From Aedoeadaptatus coxii (GTDB lineage: Bacteria; Bacillota; Clostridia; Tissierellales; Peptoniphilaceae): a stretch of DNA of 64,000 nucleotides. Location of the stretch: positions 1 through 64,000 of the forward strand of contig NZ_KQ960155.1 in the NCBI RefSeq assembly GCF_001553115.1, given 5' to 3'. Under the pieces are notes generated by a model. That model was not told the origin of the DNA. It worked only from the letters and a program-made list of their open reading frames with translations, and made no database searches. Every line of letters starts with the position of its first letter. The stretch's first letter is position 1. Position numbers and translations under genes: made by a program. This document shows, piece after piece, positions 35,395 to 45,400 of the stretch.

Positions 35395-36030
35395 CTAAAG
35401 GATGTCGTCCTGTGGTACTTCCGCCGCTTTCATACATACAAAGCCTATGACGTCATGGGCGCCTGATGCCAAAAGCGCCTCTCCACACGATGCCAAGGTG
35501 GCGCCGGTGGTGTAGGTGTCGTCAACCAACAGCACCTTTCCCTTGACGGGATCAGCGCGGAAGCCGCCGCGAACATTGTCTCTCCGCTCTTTCGCCGAAA
35601 GGCCGATTTGATCTTTCATCTTTTTTTGAAGATGCAAACCCTCGAAATAAGTTAAATTTAAATCCGACGCGATTTTTCGCGCCACAAGCTCCGGCGGATT
35701 GTAGCCTCTAAGACGCCGCTTTTTCGGCGATGTGGGCACGGCACAAATAAAATCCACCTTATGGAGCTTTTTGCGAATTAAAAAATCCGCGCCGAGCCCT
35801 CCGAACACATCTTGCCAGTAACGCTCTTCTCTGTATTTCAACCCCTGAATCATTTTCGCCGTCAGGGGATTTTCTCTAAAAAGAGCGTATACGGGAAGTC
35901 GCTTTTCTGTCAAGAGCCTTTCCCCTAAAAAGGGAAGAGCACTCAAACATTCCTCGCACAATCGAAAGCGGCTAGCCTCACGCTCCATACAGAGAACGCA
36001 GCCGCCGCGATAAAATAAACCCCTTACCAC
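35395..36030 (-). CDS. comF: ComF family phosphoribosyltransferase-like protein
   Basis: A 211-residue protein. I start it at a GTG (36030) with AAGGAG 8 bases before, overlapping the recD2 stop by 7 bases; the longest frame would overlap recD2 by 52 bases. An N-terminal zinc-finger-like CVLC...CEEC motif (about 12-31) precedes a type I PRTase domain with VLLVDDTYTTGATLASC (about 165-180) and YNPPELVARKIA. ComF is needed for DNA uptake in competent bacteria and for handling incoming single strands. Coupling to the RecD2 helicase gene is fitting. Confidence 0.88.
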   Translation of the reverse strand: MVRGLFYRGGCVLCMEREASRFRLCEECLSALPFLGERLLTEKRLPVYALFRENPLTAKMIQGLKYREERYWQDVFGGLGADFLIRKKLHKVDFICAVPTSPKKRRLRGYNPPELVARKIASDLNLTYFEGLHLQKKMKDQIGLSAKERRDNVRGGFRADPVKGKVLLVDDTYTTGATLASCGEALLASGAHDVIGFVCMKAAEVPQDDIL

Positions 36031-38207
36031 TTCGATTTCTCCTTGAGCAAATAATCTAAATCGGAATAACGCCATTCGATGCGATTATTTTTAATCATAT
36101 TGGCCATCATATGGCGACTGCCTACGAGTACCACCGCCTTTTTCGCCCGGGTGACGCCGGTGTAAAGGAGATTGCGGGTGTAAAGCATGGGCGGCCCGGG
36201 GAGCACGGGAATGATCACCACGGGAAATTCCGATCCTTGGGATTTATGAATGGTGGTGGCGTAAGCGGGCTGAAGCTCGGAAAGATTTTCGCCGCCATAG
36301 GTGCAGACTTTGTCGTCGTACATAACGTTTAAAAAATTGCCGTCGCCATCCGCCACCGTTACCCTGCCTAAATCGCCGTTAAAAACGCCGGTGCCTTCGT
36401 TGTCGAAAACCGAGGAATGGGATTTCCACTCCATTTGGTAATTGTTTTTTATCTGCATGACCTTATCGCCGACGCGATAAGAAAATCCTCGGTAATCCAA
36501 ACCCTTTTTCCTGTCGTTTAAGGTTTTTTGCAGCGCGATATTTAAGTTTTCAATGCCGCACACCCCTTTTTTCATAGGCGCCAACACCTGAATGTCGTCG
36601 AAGGGATCGATGTCGTAAAAATCGGGCAGACGATTTTTCACGAGGGAACAAATTAAATCCACAGCTCGCCCGGCGTCCGGCTCTTCGATGAAAAAGAAAT
36701 CGCCGCCCTTTTCGTTGACGATCGGCGCCTGCCCATGATTAATTCTGTGGGCATTTTTGACGATGTAAGAGGTTTCCGCCTGGCGGAAAATTTCATCGAG
36801 GCGCACAGACTCAATGGTTCCCGACGACAGAATATCCCGGAGCACATTCCCCGCCCCCACCGGCGGAAGCTGATCGCCGTCGCCTACGAGGATTAAGCGT
36901 GTATCGTCTTTCAGGGAATCCAGGAGATCCCGCATGAGCAAAAGATCGATCATACTCGCTTCGTCGACGATGACCACGTCGGCGTCGATCTTATCGCCGG
37001 ATACTTGGGAATCTGTGCCCTCTTCGTCGATATAATCGTATTTCAAAAGTCTATGAATGGTGGAAGCCGATCGTCCCGTCGTCTCTTCCATGCGCTTCGC
37101 CGCCCTGCCCGTAGGCGCCGCCAAGGCGATTTTAAGATTGAGCCTGTCCATGGCCTCCACAATGGCCCTGAGCGTCGTCGTCTTCCCCGTACCGGGCCCG
37201 CCGGTGATGACGAGGAGATTGGAATCCACCGCCCGCGCCAAAGCTTCTTTTTGCTTGTCCGCAAGTTCCATGGATAAATTTTCAGAAACCGACGACACCA
37301 TATCCTCCGCCATGCCCTCGGCGAGATTGACTTTGCCCCGCTTTTTAAGCGCTTCGGCGACGAAAGTTTCCGCGCGGTAATAGGTGAGAAAATACACCTT
37401 CACCCCTTGGCGATCGGCAATGTAAATATCGTGATCCACGGCGAGGCGGGTAACGTAATCCTCTAAAAATTCTTCGGTTACATTGAGCAGCTCTGCCGAG
37501 AGAGCGATGAGCTCGTCTTTTGGCAAATAGGTATGGCCGTCTAAGACGGCGCGGGAAAGAATATGCTTCATCCCCGCCACCATGCGCGTGCCGTCGTCTC
37601 TGGCGACGCCGACTTTTTCGGCAATGGCGTCCACCTTTAAAAAGCCCATGCCTCGCACTTTCCCCACTAATTGATAGGGATTTTTTTCCACCATGTCCAT
37701 GGCGCCGTCGCCGTAGACTTTGTAAATGGCCAGGGCCTCTTTCGTCGACAAATCGAAATTCGCCGCATCGAGCAGGAAATTGCGCATATCCTTTTGCTTT
37801 TCCAGGGATTCCAAAATAATGTCGAGCCGCTTTTTGCCGATGCCCTCCACTTCTTTCAGCCGTTCGGGATGCTCTTCGATCACATCCAGGGTTTCGTCGC
37901 CGAAAGTGTCCACGATCCGCTTCGCCGTCACTTTTCCCACATGTGGAATAAGGCCACCGGAAAGATAGCCGATAATCGCCGCCTTTCCCCGTGGCCTTAT
38001 TTTTGACACCGATTGAAATTGAAACTGCTCACCGTATTTCGGATGGTAAATCAATTCCCCTTCCAAACGTAAATGCTCTTGTTCATGTAAGGCAATATGG
38101 GATCCCACTACGACAATATCGCTGTCATCGGTTATGAATTGAGCGACCGTGTAGCCATTGTCTTCATTTCTGAAAATAATGTGATCCAATACACCTTCAA
38201 TTACCAA
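36024..38207 (-). CDS. recD2: RecD2-type ATP-dependent DNA helicase
   Basis: A 727-residue SF1B 5'-3' helicase. The N-terminal OB-like region and tandem HhH elements (about 95-190; VEGIGKKRLDIILES) are the long N-terminal extension that sets RecD2 apart from RecD of RecBCD. Walker A is TGGPGTGKTTT (about 335), Walker B VIVDEASMID, and motif III LVGDGDQLPPVG. The C-terminal UvrD-like motif ATTIHKSQGSEFP is present. No recB or recC lies nearby. The start is a TTG 7 bases after the metK stop, with a weak site (AAGTAGG). Confidence 0.94.
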   Translation of the reverse strand: MVIEGVLDHIIFRNEDNGYTVAQFITDDSDIVVVGSHIALHEQEHLRLEGELIYHPKYGEQFQFQSVSKIRPRGKAAIIGYLSGGLIPHVGKVTAKRIVDTFGDETLDVIEEHPERLKEVEGIGKKRLDIILESLEKQKDMRNFLLDAANFDLSTKEALAIYKVYGDGAMDMVEKNPYQLVGKVRGMGFLKVDAIAEKVGVARDDGTRMVAGMKHILSRAVLDGHTYLPKDELIALSAELLNVTEEFLEDYVTRLAVDHDIYIADRQGVKVYFLTYYRAETFVAEALKKRGKVNLAEGMAEDMVSSVSENLSMELADKQKEALARAVDSNLLVITGGPGTGKTTTLRAIVEAMDRLNLKIALAAPTGRAAKRMEETTGRSASTIHRLLKYDYIDEEGTDSQVSGDKIDADVVIVDEASMIDLLLMRDLLDSLKDDTRLILVGDGDQLPPVGAGNVLRDILSSGTIESVRLDEIFRQAETSYIVKNAHRINHGQAPIVNEKGGDFFFIEEPDAGRAVDLICSLVKNRLPDFYDIDPFDDIQVLAPMKKGVCGIENLNIALQKTLNDRKKGLDYRGFSYRVGDKVMQIKNNYQMEWKSHSSVFDNEGTGVFNGDLGRVTVADGDGNFLNVMYDDKVCTYGGENLSELQPAYATTIHKSQGSEFPVVIIPVLPGPPMLYTRNLLYTGVTRAKKAVVLVGSRHMMANMIKNNRIEWRYSDLDYLLKEKSKW

Positions 38208-38214
38208 AGAATGC

Positions 38215-39399
38215 CTACTTTCTGTTTTCCAATGCTTTTTTAATCGCGTCTACTTTATCCGTGCGTTCCCAAGGTACATTTAAGGATTCGCGACCGAAGT
38301 GGCCATATGCCGCTACGTCTTTGTAAATGGGGCGAAGCAAATCTAAATCCTTAATAATGGCCGCCGGACGAAGATCGAATACTTCATGTACCAGGTCTTC
38401 GATTTCGTTATCCGTTAAATCGGATGTGCCGTAGCTTTCCACGTAAACGGAAAGGGGACGGGCGATGCCGATAGCGTAGCTCAAGCCGATTTCGCATTGA
38501 TCGCAAACCCCTGCCGCTACTAAGTTTTTAGCCACATAACGAGCGGCATACGCTGCGGAGCGGTCTACCTTTGTCGGATCCTTGCCGCTGAAGCAGCCGC
38601 CGCCGTGGCGAGCGTATCCGCCGTAAGTATCGACGATAATTTTTCTACCCGTTAGGCCCGCATCGGCGACGGGGCCGCCGGTAACGAAACGTCCGGTGGG
38701 GTTCACGTAAATCTTCGTGTCCTCGTCGATCCATTTTTCGTCGACTACCGCTTCGATAACGTATTGTTTCATATCGCGACGAATCGTTTCCAGATCCACT
38801 TCTTCGTCGTGTTGCGTACTGACGACGATGTTTTCGAGACGCACCGGTTTGCCGTCTTGGTATTCCACCGTCACTTGCGTCTTGCCGTCGGGGCGAAGGT
38901 ATTTAAGCGTGCCGTCTTTACGCACGTCGGAAAGTTTTTTCGCCATTTTGTGGGCGAGACTAATGGGAAGGGGCATGAGCTCTTCCGTTTCGCGGCAAGC
39001 GTAGCCGAACATAATCCCTTGGTCGCCGGCGCCGAATGCGTCTAATTCTTCCGTGTTCGCTTCCTTAAAGCGGTCTACGCCCATGGCGATGTCGCCGCTT
39101 TGTTCTTTAATGGCGCTGATAACGGCGACGGAATCTGCTTCAAATCCCGTTTGTACCCCTTGGGTGTAGCCGATATCTTTAAGCGTCGAGCGTACTACAT
39201 TTGTAAAATCCACGTACGCTTCGGTGCTGATTTCGCCGGTAATGACGACCATGCCCGTGGAAACTAACGATTCACACGCCACGCGAGCGTTGGGATCTTT
39301 TTCGAGAATTGCATCTAAAATACCATCGGAAATTTGGTCGCAAACCTTATCGGGATGCCCTTCGGTTACCGATTCCGATGAAAATAACCATCTATCCAT
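38215..39399 (-). CDS. metK: S-adenosylmethionine synthetase
   Basis: A 394-residue enzyme that makes SAM from methionine and ATP. Signatures: [14 protein letters not shown] near the start, [13 protein letters not shown] (about 121-133) and [19 protein letters not shown] (about 260-280). Length matches the family. The leader carries a SAM-I riboswitch, so SAM should terminate transcription of this gene and of whatever is read through behind it. AGGAGG precedes the ATG. Confidence 0.97.
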   Translation of the reverse strand: MDRWLFSSESVTEGHPDKVCDQISDGILDAILEKDPNARVACESLVSTGMVVITGEISTEAYVDFTNVVRSTLKDIGYTQGVQTGFEADSVAVISAIKEQSGDIAMGVDRFKEANTEELDAFGAGDQGIMFGYACRETEELMPLPISLAHKMAKKLSDVRKDGTLKYLRPDGKTQVTVEYQDGKPVRLENIVVSTQHDEEVDLETIRRDMKQYVIEAVVDEKWIDEDTKIYVNPTGRFVTGGPVADAGLTGRKIIVDTYGGYARHGGGCFSGKDPTKVDRSAAYAARYVAKNLVAAGVCDQCEIGLSYAIGIARPLSVYVESYGTSDLTDNEIEDLVHEVFDLRPAAIIKDLDLLRPIYKDVAAYGHFGRESLNVPWERTDKVDAIKKALENRK

Positions 39400-39418
39400 A
39401 ATTCCTCCTCTTAAACAT

Positions 39419-39446
39419 TAAAAAAAACCTGCGCGCGGCAGGTTTT
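39419..39446 (-). terminator. Riboswitch-controlled terminator upstream of metK
   Basis: Minus-strand AAAACCTGC / GCAGGTTTT stem followed by a T run, right after the SAM-I aptamer and 20 bases before the metK start. Confidence 0.85.
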
Positions 39447-39447
39447 C

Positions 39448-39544
39448 TTCTTATCTTTCAGACCTGACGCGCCTGTAGGATGTAGCACCTTTACAGGTTG
39501 CCGGGTTTCATAGTGCCTAGTCACTCCACCACTCTTGATAAGAA
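39448..39544 (-). promoter_or_regulatory. SAM-I (S-box) riboswitch aptamer
   Basis: The minus strand carries the S-box signature: P1 arms TTCTTATC (39537-39544) and GATAAGAA (39448-39455), CAAGAGTGGTGGAGTGACT, and TATGAAACCCGGCAACC, followed by a GTGCTACATCC segment. It should bind S-adenosylmethionine and favour the terminator at 39419-39446, lowering metK expression when SAM is plentiful. Confidence 0.95.
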
Positions 39545-39560
39545 ATAATTAGTGTCTAAT

Positions 39561-39589
39561 ATTATAGCCCTATGGCTATAGAATAGCAA
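39561..39589 (-). promoter_or_regulatory. Promoter of the metK operon
   Basis: TTGCTA (39584-39589), 17 bases, TATAAT (39561-39566) on the minus strand, starting about 10 bases upstream of the aptamer. It lies directly beyond the stop codon of the CoA-transferase gene. Confidence 0.8.
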
Positions 39590-39596
39590 GAATAAT

Positions 39597-40910
39597 CTAC
39601 CGCCACACGCCTTTTGCCTTTGCCCCGCGAATTAATTCTTCTCTGCATTCCGGGTGAGCGATGGCGATTAATGCTTTCGCGCGCTCGTAAGTAGACTTGC
39701 CTTTTAAATTGGCGACGCCGTATTCCGTAACGACATATTGGGTCACCGGCGCCACCATGGTAACGATGGTTCCTGCGGAAAAATCCGGCACAATATTGGA
39801 ATGACGCACGCCGTTTTTATCCACTCGCGACGAATGTAAGCAGATAAATCCCTTCCCATCCGGCGCGAGGTAAGAGCCTAATGCGAAATCCAATTGTCCG
39901 CCGGCGCCGGAAATATGGCGAAGTCCTACGGTTTCGGAACTTACTTCGCCTCGTAAATTCACGTGGAGCGCCGTGTTAATACTCACCATGCGGTATTGAT
40001 CGGCGATCACGCGCGCATCGTTGACGTAATCCACCGGCGCCGACATGAGCTCGGGGTTTTCGTCGGCAAAGCGATACAGTTTTTCGCTGCCTTCTATAAA
40101 GGCGAAGACCTGCCGCCCCTTGTCCCGCGTCTTCATAGCGCCTGTAATTTTTCCGGCGAGGGTCATGTCCATAAAACTGTCCACGTACATTTCCGTATGC
40201 ACGCCTAAATTCTTCAAGCTGCTGGAGGCGATAGCGTCGCCTACGGCGCCGGGAAGGGCGCCGATCCCCAGCTGAAGAGTGGATCCGTCTTCAATACGCT
40301 CCACGACGAAGGCGGCGATTTTTTCGTCCACTTCCGTGTAGCTTCGAATGGGAAGGGCGGCGACAGGGTATCCCTCCGTTTCGATAATAAAATCCACATC
40401 TCGCAAATGGATTTCGCTCTCGCTTCTCCCCGCCACTCTCGGCTGGAGGGGATTCACTTCCACCACCACCGTCTTCGCCATGCGGGCTTGATCTAAAAAG
40501 TGGCTGGAATCTAAGCCGAAATTAAAATAGCCGTGTTCGTCCATTTCGCTTACGGGAAGGACGAGGATATCCGTTCGTACATTTTCCCGAATATAGCGGG
40601 GCATTTCGCTGTAGCGAATGGGAATGTGATTGGCCGTTCCCCTTTCAATGGCGCGGCGCACATCGGGGGTGGCGTGCCAACTTTGCCATTCAAAAGGCTC
40701 CCCGACTTCCAAAAGTTTCGATGGGTTGGATAAAATGCCGTTTCGAATCACCACGTGGCGAAAATCATCTTTCCGCGCCGCTAAGGCTTCGTCGAAATGC
40801 ACGGGGAAAATAGCGGCAAAGCCCAATTCTAAAACATCTCCCTCTTTTACGAGAGCCGCCCCTTCTTCCGCCGTGATCACTTTTTGTCTGTATTCTTTTT
40901 CTAAATCCAT
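39597..40910 (-). CDS. Acetyl-CoA hydrolase/CoA-transferase family protein (copy 2)
   Basis: A 437-residue protein of the butyryl-CoA:acetate / 4-hydroxybutyrate CoA-transferase family. The catalytic glutamate is in GVHTEMYVDSF (about 240). LQLGIGALPGAVGDA and [19 protein letters not shown] are the CoA-binding glycine-rich blocks. It should swap CoA between a short-chain acyl-CoA and acetate in butyrate-type fermentation; specificity cannot be read. It is a clear paralogue of the gene upstream (40957-42297), but a terminator separates the two. GAGGACG precedes the ATG. Confidence 0.88.
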   Translation of the reverse strand: MDLEKEYRQKVITAEEGAALVKEGDVLELGFAAIFPVHFDEALAARKDDFRHVVIRNGILSNPSKLLEVGEPFEWQSWHATPDVRRAIERGTANHIPIRYSEMPRYIRENVRTDILVLPVSEMDEHGYFNFGLDSSHFLDQARMAKTVVVEVNPLQPRVAGRSESEIHLRDVDFIIETEGYPVAALPIRSYTEVDEKIAAFVVERIEDGSTLQLGIGALPGAVGDAIASSSLKNLGVHTEMYVDSFMDMTLAGKITGAMKTRDKGRQVFAFIEGSEKLYRFADENPELMSAPVDYVNDARVIADQYRMVSINTALHVNLRGEVSSETVGLRHISGAGGQLDFALGSYLAPDGKGFICLHSSRVDKNGVRHSNIVPDFSAGTIVTMVAPVTQYVVTEYGVANLKGKSTYERAKALIAIAHPECREELIRGAKAKGVWR

Positions 40911-40925
40911 AATCGTCCTCGCTGA

Positions 40926-40956
40926 TTAAAAAAAGCCGACCCTCGTCGGCTCTTTT
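40926..40956 (-). terminator. Terminator between the two CoA-transferase genes
   Basis: Minus-strand AGCCGAC-GAGG-GTCGGCT stem followed by seven T. Confidence 0.85.
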
Positions 40957-42297
40957 CTATCGTTTATTGCTCTTGCGCCAAATATTCATTTCTTCGGCGT
41001 CTCGAATTAACCCGTCGCGGAAATCCGGGTGCGCTAAGTTAATAATACCTTCCGCTCTTTCCCAGGTCGATTTACCCTTGCAGTTGAAAATGCCGTATTC
41101 CGTGCAAATATATTGGGTGTTCGGACGTGCCACGGTAATGGCGGATCCGGTTTTAAAATTGGGAAGAATTCTGGATTCCACTTCGCCTTGTTTATTTTTA
41201 AATGTGGAGCTCAAGCAAATAATACTCTTGCCGCCCTTGGCCAGGTATGCGCCGAGGGCGAAGTCCAATTGTCCGCCTGCACCGGAGATATGTTTCATAC
41301 CTGTCGATTCAGAGGAAACTTGTCCCCAAAGGTCGACGTTCAATGCGTTGTTAATGGAAATAAAATTATCGATTTCTTTTACTACGTCGGCGCCGTTGGT
41401 ATAGTTGACGGGAGCCGCCATACATTCCGGGTTTTGATCGACAAATTCGTAAAGCTCTTTACTGCCTGCAGCAAAAGCGTAAACTTGGCGATATTTATCG
41501 ATGGTCTTTTTAGAGCCGTTGACCTTGCCCTTTTTCGACATTTCCACGAAAGCATCCACGTACATTTCCGAGTGGATACCTAAATCCTTTAAATCACTGT
41601 CGGCAATTAATGCGCCGACGGCATTGGGCATACCACCGATACCTAATTGAAGGGTGGCACCGTTGGGAATTTCATCGACGATAAATTCAGCAACGGCGCG
41701 GTCTACATCGCCGAAGCCCGCCACGGGAATTTCAAATAAAGGCATGGAGCCCGCTTCCACGACGTAATCTACATTGTCGATATGAATTTCAGATTCGCTT
41801 CTGCCGTAGCAATAAGGAAAGGCTTCATTGACTTCCACAATAACCGTCTTGGCTTTTTCTAAAATCGCCATTTGATGCGACGCATTTAAACCGAAGTTAA
41901 AATAGCCATGTTTATCCATGGGGGTTGTCATGACGATGGCGACGTCGATGTCCACTTCATCGCGATAATATTTGGGAAGTTCCGAATAACGGAGAGGAAT
42001 ATAAAAAGCACCGGATCCTGCGTTAATGCTTTTCCGTTCCGGTCCGCCGGCGTGCCACGTATTCCACGTAAAATGTTTCCCTTCCGGATCCGCCTTCATG
42101 ACTTCCGGCGCTTCGAAAGTAAGGCCGCCATAAAATAAAACATTATCCAATTCGTCGACACGTTTGGCGAGCTCTTTGTCTACAGCCTTGCTGATACCCG
42201 CTGCCCAGCCCATTTCCACGCGATCGCCGGATTTTACGACACCGGCCGCTTCTTTCGCCGACACTAATTTTTCTTTATATCGTTTTGAGTAATCCAT
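40957..42297 (-). CDS. Acetyl-CoA hydrolase/CoA-transferase family protein (copy 1)
   Basis: A 446-residue CoA-transferase. The ATG at 42297 follows TGGAGGATAGA; the longer frame adds 18 residues with no family features. The catalytic Glu is in [11 protein letters not shown], and the glycine-rich blocks are [15 protein letters not shown] and [19 protein letters not shown]. Aligned by eye it shares most blocks with copy 2. Probable role: butyryl-CoA:acetate CoA-transferase or a related short-chain reaction. The promoter carries a palindrome whose half-sites match the outer part of Rex operators (42327-42344), hinting at NADH/NAD+ control. Confidence 0.9.
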   Translation of the reverse strand: MDYSKRYKEKLVSAKEAAGVVKSGDRVEMGWAAGISKAVDKELAKRVDELDNVLFYGGLTFEAPEVMKADPEGKHFTWNTWHAGGPERKSINAGSGAFYIPLRYSELPKYYRDEVDIDVAIVMTTPMDKHGYFNFGLNASHQMAILEKAKTVIVEVNEAFPYCYGRSESEIHIDNVDYVVEAGSMPLFEIPVAGFGDVDRAVAEFIVDEIPNGATLQLGIGGMPNAVGALIADSDLKDLGIHSEMYVDAFVEMSKKGKVNGSKKTIDKYRQVYAFAAGSKELYEFVDQNPECMAAPVNYTNGADVVKEIDNFISINNALNVDLWGQVSSESTGMKHISGAGGQLDFALGAYLAKGGKSIICLSSTFKNKQGEVESRILPNFKTGSAITVARPNTQYICTEYGIFNCKGKSTWERAEGIINLAHPDFRDGLIRDAEEMNIWRKSNKR

Positions 42298-42326
42298 TCT
42301 ATCCTCCATGCATGCCATGTAGTAAA

Positions 42327-42344
42327 TTGTTCTTATAAAAACAA
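42327..42344. promoter_or_regulatory. Rex-like palindrome at the CoA-transferase promoter
   Basis: TTGTTCTTATAAAAACAA: outer half-sites TTGTT and AACAA separated by 8 bases, as in the clostridial Rex consensus TTGTTAANNNNTTAACAA. The inner positions do not match. It overlaps the edge of the -10 box and the likely transcription start. Confidence 0.4.
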
Positions 42345-42371
42345 TATACACGATACTATATAATTTTTCAA
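42343..42371 (-). promoter_or_regulatory. Promoter of CoA-transferase copy 1
   Basis: TTGAAA (42366-42371), 17 bases, TATATT (42343-42348) on the minus strand. Confidence 0.75.
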
Positions 42372-42406
42372 TTTAAAGAACACCCTTCAACGAAAAACTT
42401 TCCACA

Positions 42407-42437
42407 GAAAAACGCCTCGACAAAAGTCGAGACGCTT
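42407..42437 (-). terminator. Terminator after the LRR surface protein
   Basis: Minus-strand GCGTCTCGAC-TTTT-GTCGAGGCGT stem followed by T run, just past the stop codon. Confidence 0.85.
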
Positions 42438-42443
42438 TCCTAT

Positions 42444-45400
42444 TTAACGATGTTGATCGGCTTGGCGTACTAATTGATCTAAAGTATATGCCAGTTCCGC
42501 TCTAGTATATTCTCTCTTGGGTTGAACCTTACCGTTGGTATCGGTTGACATCAGGCCGAGTTCCACCATGTGCATGACGGATTCGCGGCTCCAGCCGGCG
42601 ACATTAGCAAAGTCCTTTTCGTTAACTGCCTTCACCTTATTAAATTGAATGCCATATTCTTTTAGGAGGCGATCGAGAAGAGAAGCAAATTCTTCGTAGG
42701 TGAGTTTTTGATTAGGCTTAAAGCTGCCATCGGGATATCCTGCGACTAAACCGTTGTTGCTTGCCCATTGAACGGGATCGGCAAACCAATTGTTTGTATT
42801 AACATCTGCAAAGCTTACGGAGGAGCCTACAGCTTTATCTTTCGAAATCATTCTGAATACTTGGGTTACCATCGCTCTAGTGATCGTCGTGTTCGGCTCG
42901 AATTTTCCGTTGCCCATGCCTTTTAACACGCCGCGGCTTACCATATGGCGCATAGCGTCGCCTTCAGCACCTGCGGGAATATCCGTAAGGTTTACGGGGA
43001 AATCCGCCTTGGGTACGTAAATACTGTTGCGTACCTTTGCTTCGGGCTTCGATTCGGGAGCTTTTGCCTTGGGAGCTTCCACTTTATTCATCGGCATTAA
43101 GGTGATATAACCTTTCGATTTGGGAGTGGAAGGCTTCACATCCGGTTTTGCTTCCGGTTTTGTGTCGGGTTTTACTTCGGGTTTCTTGTTTTCTTTTAAT
43201 ACTAATTGAGCCATGCCTTTTTTAATATTGGCAATATGCCCTTCCACATAATAGGGAATGGTTTCAGCTTTTTTAAGTTCCTCTTTACCGCCTTGAACAA
43301 AAGTTTTTAACGCTGCCACCGATTCAGGTGTATAGTCGCCACTATTAATACGTTGTTCCGCTTCGGCAATGATTTTTCTTAAATCATCTCTCAAATAATT
43401 TCTGTCATTTTTGGTTACTCTAAAGATATTTTCTTTATTGGGGTTACCTTTCGAATTTAAAATTTCGTAATGATCTTCATAAACTTTAACCTCGATTAAC
43501 TCGGGTTCAAACTCCCACATAAATTGTCCGTTCTTTGAAACGGTCATAGCGTAGATTTTACCGCCTTGCACGCCCTCTAGTTGGAAATGAACATTTCCAT
43601 GCTCGTCAGACGTCGCATTACGATAAGAACTCAAATTCGGATTGATTTGATTGGCGGTGATTTCTACATCCTTCGCCGGTTGTCCATCCTTTTTGTAAAC
43701 AGTCTTGAAGTCGATAGAGACTGTCTTCTCTCCTTGTGACCGTCTATCTTCGGCTTTTACAATAAAACCGTCTGCATATTCAGAAGCATTTTTAGACCCT
43801 ATGGTCTTAATTTTTCCGTTCTCATCGGTCTTAAATTCAAATTGATCCGGGTTAAAACGGTATTCTTTAGTCTCTAATACAACAGTGTATTTCGTATTTT
43901 TCTCTAAATCCTTTAGCGTAATCGTGCCGTTGCTGTCAGTTTTCGGTTGAGCAATAACGGAAGGAATTCCACGTTTATCCCATAAGTTCAATCTGATTTG
44001 AATGCCTTCTTTCGGCTGTCCGTTGTATAGGACTTTAATTTTAAGTTCCGAAAGAGCTTTAGAAGTTTCAGGTTCCGATGGCGTCGTATCAGCACGATCT
44101 TTTAATTTTAAAACTCCTTCGTTATCTGATGAAATAGCTTCATCTACGGTTTTTAAAAAGTGAACACCTACGTTCCCGTTGCCTTCTACAATTTTTGCAT
44201 AAGGCGTTACGAGTTCCAATTTGTCATTGTTTTTAATGCGAAGAGTGTAAGTTTTTCCTACTTTATATTTTCTAAGAATACCCATGGAGTTTTCAAGCGT
44301 AATAGTATCAAGTACTTTATCGCCATCTAAGACTTCGATATCAACCGGAGAATTTAAAATATCATTCTCTTTTGAAACCATAAATAGCAAAGGATTTTGA
44401 GGTGCTTCCGGCTCGGTCACTTTATCTTTTACTTTAATAACAGAAGCATTTTCTAAACCCAGTGCTTGATCTTCTGTTTCTAAAAAGTGGACACCTGGCA
44501 TTCCAGGCTCACCTACTATTTTGGCAATACCTGACACAAGCTCATACTCGTCGCTTCCTTTTATGCGTAGCTTATAGGTCTTCCCGACTTCATACTTTGT
44601 CAGTGAGCCCCCGCCATTCGTAATTGAAACTGTTTCGATCACTTGATCTCCATCCAAAAAATCTACTTCGAACGTCGGAGAAATGATATCTTCACCTTTG
44701 GCGACATAAATAGGTAACGGTTCTTTTGCTTCTTCTTTAGGGACAACTTTGATATTAACCACTACGAATTTTCTAGAACTGTCGGAAAAAGTAATCTTTA
44801 CCTGCTGTTGCGTGGTCCCTTCCTTGGACATATCGGCATTTTTCAATCCATTTTGAATTTCAACTGTGGCATCACTTGGCAAATTTTTAATAGCAGGCTT
44901 TAATAAATCTGCTGTTAACTCCGTTCCGAGCTCAAGCTCAATCGTTTGAAGTTGCGGAACAAATTTATCCGATTCAGTTTTGATAACTTGATCGTTTTTT
45001 CCATTAACATTTTTTACGTGGTCAACAGGCGAGAAATCTTCAATTGCGTTATTGTTCAGATAAACCGTCCCTAAATCCTTCATGTTTTTTAGAATCGAAA
45101 TATCTGAAATATCATGTCCTGTCGCATGAAATTCTTTTAACTTCGTCAAGTTCTTTAGCGGTTCAATGGATTTTATCTTCTCCGGATGAATATTTAAACC
45201 ATAATTTTCCGCTTTGTTATTGATGTTTAATACTTCTAAATTGACTAACTTGCTAAAGGCTTCAGCACTATTTTCTTTAAAAATATTTTTGTCTAAATTT
45301 AAATACTTTAAATTGACTAAATTGCTCAAAGGTGAAAAATCTGAAATCTCGCAGGAATCGGCATCTAAAAAGTAAAGCTTCTTATAATTTTTTAATGCGT

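Noticed and set aside
39597-42297. CoA-transferase genes as one gene split by a frameshift
   Set aside because: Each is full length (437 and 446 residues) with complete motifs, and a terminator lies between them; they are tandem paralogues.
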